From the NCBI GenBank assembly GCA_950295325.1, contig OX485807.1, forward strand, positions 5,832,501-5,896,500: a DNA stretch of 64,000 nucleotides, in the 5' to 3' direction. Both the position numbers and the translations under genes were made by a program. The notes under the pieces are model-generated. The model saw nothing but the letters and a program-made list of their open reading frames with translations. It searched no databases and was not told where the DNA came from. This stretch comes from Polytrichum commune. Its lineage: Eukaryota; Streptophyta; Polytrichopsida; Polytrichales; Polytrichaceae. Shown one piece after another: positions 61,454-64,000 of the stretch (positions are counted from its first letter, which is position 1; each line of letters opens with the position of its first letter).

Positions 61454-61572
61454 GGGTGCATTAGAAATCAAGTACAAGGAAGGTCACCCATCCAAATACT
61501 ATTCTAACTTTAGGCAACTTAACCTTAAAGTTCCCATGGGATTTGGATTTAGGCCCAGGGTTTAAGTCACCC
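61454..61572 (-). pseudogene. 5S rRNA-like relic (119 bp)
   Basis: Read on the minus strand, the segment starts GGGTGAC, contains AATCCCATGGGAACTTTAAG and GTTAAGTTGCCT, then GTATTTGGATGGGTGACCT, and ends AATGCACCC. These correspond in order to the plant 5S rRNA blocks GGATCCCATCAGAACTCCG, GTTAAGCGTGCTTGGG and GTACTAGGATGGGTGACCT, and the closing GCACCC, at the usual ~120-bp length. Many changes rule out a functional gene. It could be a dispersed 5S pseudogene or part of a Cassandra-type TRIM or 5S-derived SINE. Confidence 0.65.
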
Positions 61573-64000
61573 TACTAAATCAGCAAAGAGGGAGTACATG
61601 ATGAGTTGCAAGACAACCATCCACTCAAGCCATGTATGAGGCACAACCAATCATTCATCCAATAGCATAAGGGTTATCAAAATTTGTCACACATTTCATC
61701 CATTTAAGCATAATATCATATACGATTCCCATATTCCACCCATGAGCTTGTTGGTTATGTCTGATAACCAACTTGAGTAGGTAGATGGCAAGTCACTCCC
61801 ATGGCTCATCATCCATGTCCCTTAAATAACACACAAAAGCGGCCACTTGAAGTGCTCTCCGTAATGCGCATGAACAAACATTTACATGATAATCGCAAAT
61901 GAAGAACTTTCCTCTTGCCATAAAGCTTTGTTGTTTGGCTCTCCTATCATCCATGAGGAGTAAGTTGTTTATTGGCCATAATCAGTATGATGATGACCAG
62001 AATCAAGAAAGTATACATGTATGAAATGTTGTATGTGTGGATAGGAAAGCACAAGAGAATTGTTGAAAGTGATATCCACTTACATGAGCAACTTTGTCGA
62101 AGCCTACTCATGAAATGAACTTGTAGGAGCAATGCATTATGCTACCTATCAACTCCATCGATATTGGTGCATTGTACCAATAGCGGGACATCCAACCTAG
62201 GGAATATCCAATATGCTCCTGGACAAAACAAATTGAGTTATGTATGGATGAAATGCTATCTATATGGATAGAAAAAACGCACTAAAGTAGAAGTGCCTTA
62301 AAGTAACACCTTTCTTTTGGCGACATCTAATATTCATCCTTAAATTGTCAACAAGTGAGTGTAATGGTGCCATCGAGTAAGTCATCCTATCATCGAGTAA
62401 GTCATCCCATCGAGTAAGTTATCAATCATATGCGGCATAAAGTACAAAATAGCACCACTTTGGCCATTCGTAATAGCAATGTAAGAAGGATGCAATGATG
62501 CTTTAAGAAGAGCATCAACTTTGGCCAATCGTAATGGCTAATCAAGAATCTATCCGCTTGCTAACGTGATGTAAGAATTGATCCACAAAAGAGGGACAAC
62601 ACCTTCATCGAATGAGTGCAAGCATGGTAAAGTGGACCCAAACAATACTTCAGTATACTAAAACCATTTTCTTGGGTCAAATGCCTAAAAATAATAGCAA
62701 AGTGTTATCTTAATTGGTTTTCTTCATGGTGACCTCAATTTTTGTGCTAAATACTCAAATATAGAATAACAAAATGAGATTTTCAAAACACATTTAAAGT
62801 AATGTTGAAAAGCAAATAACACCATATTAATAATTTGGGGATTTTACGCTTAATTTGGGACTATGAATGGCTCCATAAGATCCAATAGAAACTATTGGGA
62901 CTTAATGGGAACATATCGGGAATGTACTAGAATTTATTCATAAGAGATTGGGAACACACACATAACACATTGGGAACATGCATGAAATGCATTGGGAACG
63001 CATTGGCATTAAGAACATATTGGGACCGTGACTAGGAATGCTTTGAAAACAATGTCAAATTTCTCTCCATCTAAAGGAACATTTCATGTGTATTTGTTGT
63101 AGATGGCAAAAAGAAGCATGTGAAGGTTATGATGCAATGAAATCCTTATTCACACAACCGCAAAAGATTGAGGCCATAAAATACAACCTTTTTATAGATC
63201 TAGAGAAACATTTGCATACATATGAAGGCGGAATGAAAGCCATGCGGTTTAATTGTGGCATTGAATGGTGGGAGGGGACCCAAAAAATGTTATAACACTC
63301 TCAAACTACATTATTACATTTGTATCGCTCATCGGTTCAATAACACTTGGTGGCTTCTAAGGGAAACCTTGTCTTAGTCTAGGTTTTGGTTGAGGGTTTG
63401 GCAAGGTTAGCCAATCCAACATGCAACATCCTCTTGAAAAATGGCCAATTGTTTCTACAAAATAGCTTTGGTATTTGTGAGAAGACAAAGGGTGTGTGCT
63501 TGACAATGGAGTAGGTAGATGTGTTGAATATTCAAGAGTGGGGCAAATATTATGGTCAACACTTGAAAACATAATTAGAAATCTCTCTCTATATATATAT
63601 CTATATTGGTACATCTTGAATCATGCAAGTCATGGGAAAAATGGAAAAAAAAACTTAAGAACAATTTTGAAATGACCATAATAACACTTTCATGAGAGAT
63701 TAACCGATCACAAAATAAATTTTCCAAGGTAGAAACTCGATGTGGAGATTTAAAATGCACTCAACTAGGAGCATCAAAGGGCATGACAACTACATGATCT
63801 CCAAGAATGGTGAGGTGGGTTTTGGTGCCATAACATGATGTAATGAACGAGTTGCGGTGGGACAAACAAACGCAAAGCGCACAAACGTGGTCAATATATA
63901 TCCAACACAAAGAAACTAAAGACCGTGAAATTCAAACATGTTACATTACAAGAATTGGGTCAACAACATTACAAATTGTCATTGCATAATTATAAATGTG
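61573..64000. other. No gene seen; short tandem words
   Basis: At 62370-62420 'catcgagtaagtcatcc' occurs three times. At 62890-63030 'cattgggaac' recurs. A short 'atatatat' run lies near 63590. No supported coding region reaches the window edge. Confidence 0.45.

Overview
The window is nuclear DNA of a land plant. The evidence is one ordinary nine-exon gene for a plastid phosphoenolpyruvate/phosphate translocator, plant CACTA (En/Spm) transposon genes, plant-type solo LTRs, a Tourist-like MITE and TTTAGGG repeats. From memory, the DUF7869-type transposase at 30.6-33.7 kb resembles proteins common in bryophytes and other seed-free plants, so that is my best guess at the lineage (low confidence).

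Layout. Positions 1-22565 look like the right-hand part of one large CACTA element. It carries a decayed TNP2-type transposase gene on the minus strand (2.4-7.5 kb) and an apparently intact six-exon TNP1/TNPA-like gene on the plus strand (15.7-19.75 kb). The right terminus ends in TAGTG at 22565. Two solo LTRs lie inside it (749-1723, and 8761-11608 with a perfect CAAGT target duplication). The CACTA end has landed in an exon of a second system.

That second system (22566-33701) is the most unusual part. It is a divergent gene pair: on the minus strand, a protein with a ParB-like DGQH motif (premature stops, cut by the CACTA insertion); on the plus strand, a two-exon gene with a DUF7869/RNase H-like DDE transposase core (one premature stop). 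Both carry arrays of the same 22-bp inverted repeat (arms GTTTGGGTCG and CGACCCAAAC, two-base centre) in the leader or first intron, at strikingly regular spacing (46-48, exactly 32, and 56-64 bp). About 32 copies are seen. I propose that the two genes and the palindromes form one mobile or selfish unit.

From 33.7 to 56.2 kb I see no convincing gene. The stretch holds a strongly T/G-biased tract (34.4-36.8 kb), a ~245-bp degenerate tandem repeat (38.7-39.6 kb), a 492-bp MITE with TAA target duplication (40261-40752), other tandem duplications, and AT-rich DNA with a possible gene relic near 47.7-49.3 kb. The translocator gene occupies 56213-60298 (minus), with a GC-AG first intron that contains a duplicated piece of the exon 1/donor region. 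A 119-bp 5S rRNA-like relic lies at 61454-61572.
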